Position numbers and translations under genes: made by a program. Shown piece after piece: positions 23,928 through 36,130 of a DNA stretch of 64,000 nt. This stretch comes from Panax quinquefolius (lineage: Eukaryota; Streptophyta; Magnoliopsida; Apiales; Araliaceae): positions 33,659,280-33,723,279 of the forward strand of contig CM035173.1 of assembly GCA_020205615.1 (NCBI GenBank), written 5' to 3'. Under the pieces are notes generated by a model that saw only the letters and a program-made list of their open reading frames with translations, ran no database searches and had not been told where the DNA came from. Position 1 is the stretch's first letter. Each line of letters starts with the position of its first letter.

Positions 23928-23940
23928 TGGTATCGAGCTT
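23928..23940 (+). other. A1 primer binding site
   Basis: TGGTATCGAGCTT lies two to three bases after the LTR end and matches the initiator-methionine tRNA site TGGTATCAGAGC except for one missing A. Confidence 0.8.
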
Positions 23941-24089
23941 AGGGATATGATCTCTGGCGGAGATCGGGGAATAGAACTAGGAGGGGAGGCGAGTAAATCC
24001 TTAGCTAGTGTGTCTACTAAGCTTATTTGTTAGTTAGTCGATATATAGGGATATTATGTGATATATTGATTTCCTTAATTAACCCTTGT

Positions 24090-25220
24090 TTTATGGCGGT
24101 ATTTGAGAATGTCATTTGAGAATATTATGATGGAGTAAATGAGACCAGTGGAGATGCTGTACTTACCAGCGAGGAGAGCGTGCAACAGTGGTGGCAATGT
24201 TCCTCTGTGAACAACACCATTGAAGCGAGATGATGAGCGAGGGATGTTTAGAAGTTTTTGCAGTTCATGCAAAATCGAGACGAGGAGACTTCGTGTTCAA
24301 AATCTGAGGAGAAATGATAGCAATTCACGGGTTGTCACACCAAGCGTTCAAAGAGTTGGGACCACGAAATTAAAGGAAAGCGCGGATCCGATCATGGCGG
24401 AAACATGGGTCAAACAAATTACCAAGATATTCGATGTCTTGGGATGCACGGAGAACAGAAGGTTCCATTCGCCACCTTTATGTTCGTGGCGGCGAGACTA
24501 CTTGGTGGGAGTGCGTGAAGCGTACCCATCGGTACTTTTCGGCATGTCGTGGGAGACATTTGAAATTATTTAATGACAAATACTTTCACGAAAGTGTTCG
24601 TCGTATGAAGGAAGTGGAGTTCATCAGATTGGAACAAAACAACATGGCGGTGTCTCGATGCGAGGCAAAGTTTGCGAGTTATCGAGTTTGCACCTCATTT
24701 GGTGGAGAATGAGGAGCGATATGGCGGATGTTTCTTAGAGGTTTGAAACCGGCGTACGTCGATATCTCATTTCTCATAAACTTTCTCTCTATTAGAGATG
24801 TTGTAAGCAGGGCTCAATTATTAGGCGAGATACTTGAGTACGGTGTTGAGGACCCTGACGAGGATCGTATCGGAGATAGCGGTCAGCAGAATAATGATAA
24901 CTGCGGAGAAAAGCAGACGAGACGAAATGGTAACCACTCTGGTGGTAATCATGGCCGTGAAAATAGAAGAAGCGAGTCGAGGAGGAGATTTTAAAAGAGG
25001 AGATTTAACAGCGACCATATGAAAGCGATAGTCTTGGCGTGAAGCCCGGTTCTAGGGAGGAGAAGCGACCACCGGTCGTATCTGCTACAAATGCGGAAAA
25101 GAGGACATATCGGTCAAAGCGCCCTAGCAGTTCAAGGTATGCTATAATTGTGGAAAGGAAGGACATATCGCTTTCGAGATTATGCGATAAGCGAAACCTA
25201 GTTCAATGAGGGACGGTGAC
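24090..25220 (+). pseudogene. A1 gag remnant (retrotransposon gag and two zinc knuckles)
   Basis: Split across frames, the plus strand shows the gypsy gag core: WVKQITKIFDVLGC (about 24405-24445), KVPFATFMF (about 24460-24490), FNDKYFHESVRRMKEVEF (about 24565-24620) and APHLVENEERY (about 24690-24722). Two CCHC-type knuckles of the form CYKCGK and CYNCGKEGHI are at about 25082-25120 and 25141-25180, the first damaged. At least six frameshifts interrupt it. It would encode the capsid and RNA-binding protein. Confidence 0.85.
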
Positions 25221-25299
25221 TCAAAAACTGTATCCCGAGAAAAGTCAAAGTCAGCGATTAGGGAAGAAGCGTTTGTTGTGGTTGGTCATAATCGAGGAA

Positions 25300-25695
25300 C
25301 CCAAACGAGGTGATCACGGGTAAGCTATTTATAAATTCTTGCGAAGTTTATACCTTACTTGATCTGGGGTGCTACCCATTCATTTATCTCTCTGCATGTG
25401 CTCAGCGTTTAAACTTGACTCAGGAGAAATTAGACTTTGACCTATCTGTGGAAACTCCGTTAGGAGAAACTTTCATCACATCCTTTGTTTATAAATCTTG
25501 TTTGATTCAAATTGGCACCATTACCTTACACATTGACCTTATCTCTTTAAAGATACTTGCTTTTGATGTGATTTTAGGGATTGATTGGTTAACTACTCAT
25601 CATGCCAAAATTGATTGTTTTCGTAAGGTTGTTAGTTTTCATATTCCTAACCAACTTTGTTATGCGAATTCAAGCAACTAAACCATTAAAATCGA
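25300..25695 (+). pseudogene. A1 aspartic protease remnant
   Basis: The open piece 25310-25681 ends with the conserved LGIDWLTTHHAKIDC block of gypsy proteases. The catalytic D-S-G-A motif at about 25358-25372 is spoiled by a small indel, so that the frame reads DLGCYP where the family has a DSGATHSF-like stretch. The rest of the frame is open, which makes this a point lesion at the active site rather than general decay. Confidence 0.85.
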
Positions 25696-25829
25696 TCCTT
25701 TATCATATCTAATCATAAAGCTATTCGTTTATTAAAAAAGCGGATGTCAAGCTTTCTTAGCCCATGTTATGGATTTGAATAAAGACACGTCAAATTTGAA
25801 TAATATTCTGTTGTTATTGACTTTCACGG

Positions 25830-26750
25830 CGTATTTCGAAGAACTTCCGGTCTACCCCGAGCGTGAAGTTGAATTCTTTATTGATCTTGAAACTGGTACA
25901 AAGCCCATTTCTAAAACCCCATATCGAATGGCTCTATTGAACTTGAGGAGTTAAAGGTCAACTACGAGGAATTGTTGGACATCGGTTTCATTCGTCTAGT
26001 ACATCTCCTTGGGGTGCTCTGTTTTATTTGTAAAGAAGAAAGGCGGGAGTATGCGACTTTGTATTGACTATCGGGAATTGAACCATGTCACCATCAAGAA
26101 TAGGTATCCTCTACCTCGTATTGATGACTTGTTTGACCCGATTCTGAGGGCACAATTCTTTTCAAAAATCGATCTTCGTTACGGATATCATCGGTGAAGA
26201 TTAAAGCGAGGATATTCAAAGGCGCCTTGAGAACTCGGTATGGGCATTATGAATTCTTAGTCATGTCTTTCGGACTAACTAATGCTCCTGCTGACTTTCA
26301 TGGATATGATGAGCCCGAGTATTCAAGGAATATTTGGATCGATTCGTTGTTGTCTTTATTGATGACATCCTCATATATTCAAAAGCCGTGAAGATCATGA
26401 GCACCATTTGAAATTTGGTACTCCAAAGGCTTCGTGAAAACCAACTATATGCCAAATTGAAGAAATGTGAGTTACGGCTTGAGAAGTAGCATTCCTTGGC
26501 GCGTGGTGTCGAAACATGGAGTATCTGTTGATCCGTGAAGATTGAAGCAATCAAAGTTAGAACAGCAGAAAGTCGGTGGTTGAAAGTCGTAGTTTTTGGG
26601 CTTATGGTGGTTATTATCGGAGATTCGTGGAAGGGTTTTCTCGAATCGCTACTTCATTAACTTCACTAACTTCGGAAGGATACAAAATTCGTTTGGAGTG
26701 AAGAATGCGAGAAGAGTTTCAAGAGCTTAAGAGGAGACTTATTTGATTTT
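25830..26750 (+). pseudogene. A1 reverse transcriptase remnant
   Basis: Blocks in order: [19 protein letters not shown] (about 26023-26080), [11 protein letters not shown] (about 26104-26137), [11 protein letters not shown] (about 26158-26193), [14 protein letters not shown] (about 26249-26290) and the catalytic [10 protein letters not shown] box (about 26353-26382), which is in another frame than the preceding block. At least four frameshifts. The order and spacing are as in gypsy RT. Confidence 0.9.
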
Positions 26751-26754
26751 GTTT

Positions 26755-27110
26755 AACAATACCATACGGTTCGGATGGATTTGTTATCTCTGACGATGCT
26801 TGAGCAAAGGGTTAGGATGTGTTCTCATGCTGGCGTGGGAAAGTCATAGCCTATGCCTCATGACGACTTAAAGAGTATGAGAGGAATTATCCTACTCATG
26901 ATCTAGAGTTAGCGCCCGATCGTTTTCAGCGCTAAAGATATGGAGGCACTATCTATATGGGGAGAAAGTGGAGATATATTCGGACCATAAAAGCCTTAAA
27001 TATTTCTTCACTCAAAAAGAACTAAACATCATGGCGTGACGTTGGCTCGAACTATTGAAAGACTACGACCACACTATTCAATACCATCACGGTAAAAGCG
27101 AGCGTGGTGG
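26755..27110 (+). pseudogene. A1 RNase H remnant
   Basis: It includes SDGFVI and [12 protein letters not shown] parts (about 26772-26835), a [21 protein letters not shown] block (about 26942-27002) and [14 protein letters not shown] (about 27046-27087). It continues from RT as in all gypsy pol proteins. Broken by frameshifts and a stop near 27040. Confidence 0.85.
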
Positions 27111-27329
27111 TGGCGCATTGAGTAGAAGATCATATGCGAGGAGCGAGTGCGATGATGTCAAGTATCGCATAGAGCCGACTTTAATAGAAAAAGTTAAAGG
27201 TTGCTCAAGCCCAGGCCGGAGGCGATCGTATGAAGAAGAAAGTACAAGAAGGAGCTATTAGGAGGCGAGAATTGATGAAGAAGGAATACTTGAGTCCACT
27301 CTAGACTTTGTGTTCCTAACGACTACGAT

Positions 27330-28651
27330 TTGAAGTACAAGATTATGATGGAGGCACACAATACGCCATTTGCAATCCATCTGGAAGTACTAAAATGTAT
27401 CGTGATCTTGACATACATTTTGGTGGAACAATATGAGAGAGAGATTGCAAAGTTTATCTCGATGTGTTTAACTTGCCAACGTGTAAAGGCGGAGCATCTT
27501 GTACCTAAGGTCCGTTGCAACCACTTGAGATTCCGGAATGGAAGTGGGAACACATTACTATGGATTTCGTTACGGGTCTTCCTACGGTTTCTCAAGGCAT
27601 CAATGCTATTTGGGTTATTGTTGATAGATTAACCAAGTCTGCTCATTTCTTGCCGATCACGGAGACTTATTCCTTGAGCGTCTTGCTAGTATATGCGTGA
27701 ATGAGATTGTGAGGTTGCATGGCATGCACTGTATCCATAGTTTGGATCGTGACCCAAGATTCACTTCAAGATTTTGGGTTAGCTTGCAAAAAGCTATGGG
27801 CGCAGTTTGCGATTTAATTGGCATACCATCCCCCAAGCAGACGGACAATCGAGAGGACTATTCAAACTCTTGAAGATTTATTAAGACTACGTGTCCTGAG
27901 ACTTCAAAGGTAGTTGGGATAAGTATTTACCATTGGTGGAATTCTCCTACAACAACAGTTATCGAGCAAGTATAGGTGTGGCTCCATTTGAAGCATTATA
28001 TGGGACGAAAAATGTCGTTCTCGATATGTTGGGATGAGGTGGGTGAAGCAACATTGTTGGGACCCGAGAGTTGAAATACGTATGACTACCGAAAAGATCC
28101 AAATGATTCGACAAGCGTATACAAAGCGGCACAAGATCGACAAAAAGAGTTATGCGGATCTTCATCGAAAGGGCGTGGAATTTAATGTAGGGGATCATGT
28201 ATTGTTGCGAGTTGCTCCATGGAAGGGAGTTACAAGATTTGGGAAGAGAGGAAAGCTCGATCCACGATTTATTGGTCCATTTCAAATTCTTGACCGGAAG
28301 TAGGAAATGTAGCCTATAGACTTGCGTTACCTCAAAGTATGTCTCGTGTTCATAATGTGTTTCACATATCTCTGTACTTACGTAAATATGTGAAAGACCC
28401 GAACCACGTTATTGAGTTAGAAGCCGGACGAGATAGCCAGAAGACTTAACGTATGAGGAGGTACTGTCAAGATCTTGGATAGGAAGGAGCATGTCCTACG
28501 TATGAAAGGTCATACCACAAGTTAAAGTTTTGTGGAGGAATCATCTTTATAGAGGAAATGACACAGGAGTTGGAAAGCGAAATGAAAGCGAGGTATCCTC
28601 ACCTTTTTCAAAAACACCGAATCGTACGTCAATTCGAGGACGAAATTTCAT
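27330..28651 (+). pseudogene. A1 integrase with chromodomain-like C-terminus
   Basis: The zinc-binding end of integrase (CLTCQRVKAEH at about 27462-27497) is followed by the catalytic core (WKWEHITMDFVTGLP at about 27544-27588, DRLTKSAHFLPI at about 27622-27657, a DPRFTSRFW-like stretch near 27752 and TDGQSERTIQTL near 27840) and the C-terminal DNA-binding part (HRKGVEFNVGDHVLLRVAPW at about 28162-28220). The tail with EDLTYEEV and KVLWRNH-like parts (28430-28600) is the chromodomain-like region of Tekay elements. Several indels break the frame. Confidence 0.88.
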
Positions 28652-28663
28652 AAGGAGGGAGGT
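28652..28663 (+). other. A1 polypurine tract
   Basis: AAGGAGGGAGGT lies directly before the 3' LTR start TGTAAGACC. Confidence 0.9.
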
Positions 28664-31506
28664 TGTAAGACCCCAACTTTTTTTTAAATAAAAGGATTTT
28701 CCTTTATTTATTATTTTGAAATAGTAAGGGTTGATTTGATTAATGTGGATAGTTAGGGTTAAATCATAAATATTTCAAAATAAGCAAGTGGTTATAAAAT
28801 ATTCATTATTTTATCGGGGAATATTCGTTTGGTCGTGGAATATTAAATCTTTGTCGGGGAATATTAAATGCTGACAGCCCTTGACCATGTGTGGGCCCCA
28901 TAACGGAAAGTGATTGGATGAAGAAAGCGACAAATATAAGTTGTTTTTAAATAACTTGGCGTAGTTATTCACAATTATCTTTGTTGGAATACCCGGTGGT
29001 TTAAAAACACACTGTCTGGCGTTGTTGAACAAGAAGCAGGTATTGCACCAATTATTGATTCTTACGTGAAGGCACTACTCGATAATGGTTACGATAATTC
29101 TTATTCGATTATTTTATTGAGTTAATAATTGTTGCGTTGATATTTTATATTCTTTGTTGTTTGATAATTGTCATTTACAAAGTATTTTTCATTATCAAAG
29201 CAATAATTCATATTATCTGAATAATATTATTAGATAACATTATTGGCAATGTCTAGAAAGTTACATCTAAGGAGAGGTTTGGTCATCTAATTGCGGCGCA
29301 TGATGAAGAAATTCTTATTGGAAAGCCCCTCTTTCTGAGGAGGCTGCTGGTTGTCAATATTGTGATTACGTAATATTATTTGTGAATAATTAATTATTGA
29401 TTTATATGATGAGGAAAATATTAATTTTATGTGGATATAGATGGAGAAAATTTTAAAATGACAATTGTTGAAAATTAATATTTTATCTTTTACGATAAAT
29501 AAATAAATTTTATTTTAATAATATATTAATGGTGATATTTTACAATGAATGTGGGATATATGAGTATATGAGGAGGAAGAGTATTTTTGTGGCATTAAAT
29601 GTTTAACACATGTTTTGTGTGTTGGTGGACACAATTATTGGTGAAATTTGATTATAGCTTGTAAAATCACCCGTTTGTGGATTTGGTCAATTTCTATTTG
29701 GAATTTGGAAAAACTTTCTTCTGCAAAGTTGTAGAGAATTGAATTTCCTATAAAAACTCATGAGATTCGAATTTTCTGATGAAAGGGCTATTTATTATGA
29801 ATTATTGAAGTTAGAAGTCTCAAAATAATTGATTTTTGGGAGTTTAAATTATTTTGTTAAGAAAAACGTTTTTTTTGTTTTTTTTGGACATCATTAACAT
29901 GTGTGGCTGGTGTTTTGACCAAAAGGTGGGCTAAGGAAAATTTGTATAATTATATTAATATTATATTAAATTTTACGCTTTTGGTGTTCTAAGCATTTTT
30001 CTATAAATAGGGTGCTTAGGTTAGAATTGAAAATCACACGAAGCGAAGTTTCTCTCTATTTCTCTATATATATATATTCTTGTGAGTATTGTGAGTATAC
30101 TTTGAGTATTGTTAGGCGGTCTGCAAGTTTCCTTGAGACTATACCCGGTATCCAAATTTAGAAGTCTTAATCTTTCGAGGTAAGGGATATTATTTTTTTT
30201 CGTAATGATATTATTTCTTCAATATCATTATCTTTGAAATATTGATCTGAAGTTTTTATCAAATTTGGAACTTTTTCATGTCGGGTTACTATTCATGGGT
30301 TCTTATTCATGAGTTACTATTCACGAGTTCTTATTCATGAGTTCTTATTCACGAGTTCTTATTCACGAGTACTATTCATGTGAAGCGTGAAGATGTTTTT
30401 GTGGAATTTCTATCTTTTGGTGTCGGAGTTACTATTCACGATACGACACTATTCACGATATCTGATCTTTATTCATTAATTTAAAATAAAATTTCTTCTT
30501 TTCGTCCAAAATATCTATTACGGATACTAACTTTGATTGTATCCATGTTTTGATCATTCTTGAATTTTACACCACTATGATTATTTTTGAGGTATTTTTG
30601 GACGTGGATAAAACCAAGTCACGAATCCTTAATCCTTAATCCTTGTCATTTTGTTTCTTTGGATTCGTTTCTTTAAAAAAATATTTTTCATCATCCTCGG
30701 TCTTAAATGATGATATTATGGAATATGTAGTGCAAAGATGAATGATTTCTTAAGAATATCTTTGGCACTGTAGTGCAAAGATGAATGATTTCTTAAGAAT
30801 ATCTTTGGCTTTTGTAGTCTGAGATGAATGATTTCTTAAGAATATCTTTGGCTGTAGCTGAAGATGAATGCGAAGAATATCTTTGAAGTGCAAAGATGAG
30901 CAGTGTTTAAATGAACATGACCAGTGATGAATATCTTTGGCACTGTAGTGCAAAGATGAATATTTGATTCGGATGTATATTGATTGATGTTACTGGGGAT
31001 AAAAGATGAGCGATGAACTTTTAAATTCATACATAGAAGATAGTAGTTTGCATTCTCTACTTAACTCTTCTAATGAATTATTATTTCATTGCGAATATTG
31101 ATTTAAAATTTGTTGTCTATTGTATTCTATTAGATTTTTTCCTGTTGAAGACTAACGATAATTTGTTGTATATTATCTTAGTCATAATATTCTTTTCTTG
31201 AGCTAGTTGAGCTCACCCTTTTCCTTTTGTTCCATTTTTTTCTCGGGAGGCGAGAATATAGCGAGTACGAGTCGGGGTATGGAATGAAGGTTTTAGAAAG
31301 GATTGTTTAGTAGTCCTCACCATTTTTGTAAAATAATGTATCAATAAATGTGATGAGGATTTATTTGAGTATAGATATTGTCTAGAAGATAATATTTGTA
31401 TTCAAACTCACAGTTTTACTGTTGTAATAATAAAGTTGTAGTTGTTTCTGTACCATGTATTGACAACTCAGAATAGGTGATGTATACCTATTTTGGGGGC
31501 GTCACA
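28664..31506 (+). repeat. A1 3' LTR
   Basis: Runs TGTAAGACCC...GGGGGCGTCACA. It aligns with 21042-23925; most differences are small indels and repeat-number changes in the two minisatellites. TATA-like CTATAAATAGGG is at about 30001-30012. Confidence 0.92.
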
Positions 31507-31511
31507 TATTC
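31507..31511. repeat. Target site duplication TATTC, right of A1
   Basis: Exact repeat of 21037-21041. Confidence 0.9.
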
Positions 31512-31766
31512 AGTCTCCGAACCACCTAAAATTGTATGTGTCTTTGTGTGTTGGTTTTTGTTTCTTAGTTACTTATTTTTTTATCTTTAAATCTGTCAAT
31601 ACTGATATTTATTTTTAGATCTTTAAGGGATTTTCCAAAAGATTTATTCCATTGTTCTTAATTTATTAAATTATCAAGTTTTTGATAATACTCTTTTAAT
31701 CAATAATAATTTTAAAAGATCTATTCAACCCCCTTCTAGATCTATAAGTGCCTTTGAAAAATAACA
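31512..31766 (+). mobile_element. Copia element D, 5' LTR, last part
   Basis: It continues the LTR interrupted at 21041 and ends AAAAATAACA. TGGTATCAGATT at 31769-31780 is the primer binding site (initiator-methionine tRNA type), which fixes both the LTR end and the plus orientation. Confidence 0.75.
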
Positions 31767-31768
31767 AG

Positions 31769-31780
31769 TGGTATCAGATT
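31769..31780 (+). other. Copia D primer binding site
   Basis: TGGTATCAGATT lies two bases after the LTR end and keeps the A that is missing from the sites in A1 and C1. Confidence 0.8.
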
Positions 31781-31829
31781 GGGTTCTCACGAACACAAAA
31801 CTTACACTTTGAGTAGATTCATGACATAA

Positions 31830-32067
31830 AATAAAAATGGTTCTAATCTTGGTGGTGAAAGCAAGCCACCTCTTCTAATTAGAGAAAAAATTGCTAATTG
31901 GAAAGTGTATATGCAGGCATATATGGATGTTATCAATGATGATTTGTTTGAAATTTTTCTCTCTAGTCCATACATTCCTACAAAGCTTGCTCCCACAATG
32001 GACTATCTCAACAAGAAGGTTGTGAAAATGTGTGAAGAATGAATAGAAAATGAAAAGAAGCATGTGC
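31830..32067 (+). pseudogene. Copia D gag, first part
   Basis: The plus-strand frame reads GGESKPPLL, ANWKVYMQAYMDVI and DDLFEIF, which is the N-terminal part of copia gag (the UBN2-type region with its conserved Trp-Lys). One in-frame stop is near 32040. The frame is cut by element C2 and resumes at 44747. This Gag would form the element's particle. Confidence 0.82.
32063..32067. repeat. Target site duplication TGTGC, left of C2
   Basis: Directly before TGTTAGG at 32068; repeated at 44742-44746. Confidence 0.9.
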
Positions 32068-33958
32068 TGTTAGGTTTGTAATATTCATGTGCGCAATCAA
32101 ATTGCAAAATAATGCGGAAACGTGTAAAATCAGAGTTTAAAAAAAATTTACAAACCATAAACCCGGATCACCCTTTATGCATAATTATTAATTAAACGAA
32201 AAGATAAAGAATAAAATCATACCCTTGAAGATCGAGCTTCCTCAGGTACAAGTTCACCTCCAAATCCTTTCGCGTTCAACTTGAATCCACAAGGGTTTGG
32301 TTCCTTCCTTTGATCGGCGTCGACCACCCATATGTTTGGCCTCTGAGGTGATCCACCAAGGAAGAATAAAGAATTCAAGAAGATGGTGTATTTGGCTCAA
32401 ACCCTAGTTTTCTATCTCTATAGAAAAGGTGTACTCTCCAACAATTGGAATTATGTACGTATGTTCAAAAAGTCAACAACCCTTTTACCCATAATAAGAC
32501 TCCTCTTATTTATAGATGTGGGCAACCCACCTTAACAATTAAGGAATTGGGATTTATTTAATTAATTAAATTCTTTTAATTAATTAAGCTCCCTAATCTT
32601 ATTAGGGATAATTAATTAAACTCCTTTAACTAATTTTCCTTCCTAATCTAATTAGGAATAAATGAAGTACTTATATTAAATTAATTCCTAAACTCTTTTA
32701 GAAATTAAAATAATAATAATTGTAATAATATTAATAAGACTCTCTTATTAATTTATATTTAATATTTCTAAAATATTAAATAATAAATATTAAGCTATTT
32801 AATTTATTCTATCACCATAGATTAAATTAAATATATAACTTATATTATTACGATTATGCCATTAACTTCTTAAATAATTATTCTTCCTTTTATGGTGTGA
32901 CCCTTTAGGTTCTCCATATTAAAGCGGTTGTGAATAAATCAATTAGAACAATTCTAATCTTATTTAAATAAATAAATTAAACAATTAATTTATTTAAATA
33001 AATAATATTTATTCTACAATAGGATAAGCCTCCCTAAGCGATCAAGCGACTTTCTAGATAATATAGATTTCAACATTAATCATTAAAGAACCTTTGAGTA
33101 AATAGTTCTAAAGACAATTCAATCCTTCCACCATCTGATGTCCCAATTAAATATAAGGCATGGAATTTCATGTCAAGTCTTATTTTATTTAATTATATGT
33201 ATTTCGATCCTTAAATGCACAACTCAAATAATGCAAATTAGAAACTCCTTTCTAATTTCATTACGCCTTAACCGAGGACTCTTTGGGTTGTCATTTATCA
33301 ATCACATAGGACATTTCTTTTCTTTTATTAGAAGTGGTAGATTCTTTATTGATCATACATTATCTCCATGTACAACTTATTATACCCAAGCATACCCTTT
33401 GATATACCCTAAGGGTCTTAAGGAATAAGTCAAAGTATAACTCATCATACACAAGATATCTTATGATGATCTCAAGTCCAAGGATTACTTGTACTACTAC
33501 CACTACTGAGGAATTCCTATTGACGAGCAAATAAAACTCCATTAGGTATTCCTTAGCGAGCCACGTTCGATTGAACTTATTCTCTAATAAGCACCTACAT
33601 ACTTGCTTTAGTGTCTCCACACAAATGATCATGAGATCAATCATCCTCATCCAATGAGCAAGCAGCGTATGTACCAATCTATCCGGATTCACTAATCCCC
33701 AATTTAGTAATCCAACGATTGGGAACTATTTTAGTTTTAAGCTTTCTAAGAATTTAGATCTCATTAGAATGTTCATCATCATTATTCTAAAAGCATTGCT
33801 TAAAACTATGGGTTTATCACATATTATAAAAACAAACATCATGTAGATAATTAAAAGCCTTTAATAAATTAATACTTTTTATTAATAAATGAATAAGATT
33901 GTTACAAAGTATATGCTTTATCATCAAACATGATTGGCTTGTGTGCATACTACTTTCA
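32068..33958 (-). repeat. C2 3' LTR
   Basis: Aligns end to end with 5415-7292. Frames such as 33138-33428 and 33360-33692 are chance. Confidence 0.92.
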
Positions 33959-36130
33959 ATCTCCCACTTGCATTAAAGCCGATCGTCATGGTATCTCATA
34001 CTCTTCTTCTCTAAGTGAGCGATTATCCATTTGTTGGATAAGCTTTAGTTAATGGATATGTAATGTTGTTCATGAGATTTCCACTATCTCTATAGTGATT
34101 TCCCATCTTTCAATGATTCTAATAATCAAATGAAAGTGCCACAACACATGTTTAGATCCAAGATGAGACTTAGGAACTATTCCTAGTTACGTAATGAACT
34201 TTTAATCCAAACAATCAACTTGCGACTTCATTTATAGCTATATACTTTGTCTTTATCACTAAACCAAAGACTCTTTCTTTGTTTGGAATCTTTCAATTCT
34301 TTGCACCACTATTCAAGATAACGCTTTACCTTAAAGTGGATTTTTACGTCATCTTGGTGCATCGAAAAACTTGAGTCATTAAGCCCTCTAGTTTTAATTT
34401 GGACCCACCATGAATATGATCACATCCTTAGTGCTTGGGTTAAGCACTTTAAGATGTTTTTTCACTAACTCATAGTGAACTTCTCCGTAATATGACCGAT
34501 CAACATCGGGTCTCGTATATTTCATTGCATACATGATTGTCACTCATGCGATCTCTCTTTAGAGAGTCGTGGGGACTATTAAGAGAGATACACTCCATAG
34601 CTCATCGACATGAGACATCTCTTGGAGTTTGCCATGCTAAACAACTTTAGCATCAAATGAATATACGTTCCTTGGGTTAAGTCGAGCATCCTCTTGAATC
34701 TATCTATATAGATTTTATTCCCAATTAAGATACTCTTCCCAAACCATTCATGGAGGAATGTTTAGACAACTTTATCATTACTGATTGTAGCATTGGTATG
34801 TCATTCCTTATCCGTAGTATATCAACATATAATATTAGGAATGTCACGGCGCTCCCACTGTCCCTTTTGTACACACTAGAAGTCTTACCTCATCGAATGT
34901 AACTCTGGATCATCATCTTCTTGATGTGTACCTCATCATCATCATCTATGATGAATCCATACCTCCTAGGTATCTTGATACTATTCAGATTTGCGATTAG
35001 GTTTGTGGTACAATAGGTTACATCTCTGAGTTCCTCTTATTTGACTTATTGTGTTTTGTGGTTCTTGAACTCTTCAAGATCTATTATCCTCCCACTAGCC
35101 CCTTTTAATGATAAACACATTTATCTTAGAAAGGCGTGGTGTTTCATAATAAACACCTTTTGCTATGTAGGATTATAGAACATATGCCCTAAACTTACTT
35201 TAGGATGTCCCACAAATTGTACTTGTCAAATCTTGTCCCAAGCTTATCCTTTGAAACCTTTTCACATAAGTTGGACAACCCCTTATCTCAACATACTTAA
35301 GATTAGGAATCCTCCCATCCATAACTTTTATGAAGTCTTGGGTAGGATTTTGAGGTTACTATTTTTCGTAGATATCTTGCCATTTCTAGGACATTATCCC
35401 GAAGGATCTTTGGAATGTCGGTAAAATCATTATGGACCGCACCATGTCCAACAAGGTACGATTTTTCCATTCAGATACATCAATCAATTATTGCGTATCA
35501 GGATGTGTCCATTATGAGAAAACCATTTGAGATGATCTAGAAACTTATTGCACAAGTATTTATTCCTTGATCTAATCAAAGAATCTTAATACATTGCCAA
35601 TTTGTTTCACTTACGAATTCTTTGAACCTTTCAAATAATTCATACTTGTATCAAATACATACATTCAACTCTTTGAATGATCATCTCCTTTTCTTATACT
35701 AGTTTGTTCAATTTACAAAATAATTTTTTACGTAAAGTCAAGTATACAAAATCCATTAAGTAATCTTTTCGGTTCTATCTGAAACATTATTATTATAAAT
35801 AGAACAACAATTGTTCTTAATTATAATACCAAAAATTTTATTGTCCAACAATAAAATGGAAATAATATTTCAACGAGGCTGGAATACAATAACAACTTAT
35901 TGACTTAATAGACTTGCCGTAGGCATTGCTAAACTATAAGTTCTATGGCTAATGCGCAACCTTTGCTTTATTTTCCACACATAGGAATACTTATATTTAT
36001 TTAGCTTTCTACTTACGCTTGGTCCTTCATAAATCTATATTTATGATAACCAAAGTCGGTATCCAATACCCAAGTAGAACCTTGACTTAAAGAAAAATTT
36101 ATTTCAATCATGAACAAAAAGCGTATTATA
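33959..36130 (-). pseudogene. C2 polypurine tract and pol remnant
   Basis: It begins with the tract AAGTGGGAGAT (minus strand, 33959-33969). It then follows C1's pol remnant closely: RNase H blocks near 34110-34280, RT near 34760-34850, decayed integrase, and protease near 36040-36080. Stops throughout. The parallel decay of C1 and C2 at many of the same sites suggests that both derive from an already defective source that was mobilised in trans. Confidence 0.75.

Larger units (their letters stand above)
21042..31506 (+). mobile_element. Complete Tekay-like Ty3/gypsy element A1 (10.5 kb)
   Basis: Order: 5' LTR 21042-23925, primer binding site, gag, protease, RT, RNase H, integrase with chromodomain-like tail, polypurine tract, 3' LTR 28664-31506. 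The exact 5-bp duplication TATTC shows insertion into the LTR of copia element D. Long LTRs (about 2.85 kb) and the integrase tail fit the Tekay/Del chromovirus clade. The frames are broken by many small indels, so the copy is non-autonomous as given, although the protein traces are easy to recognise and the LTRs are similar, which suggests a fairly young insertion. Confidence 0.92.
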
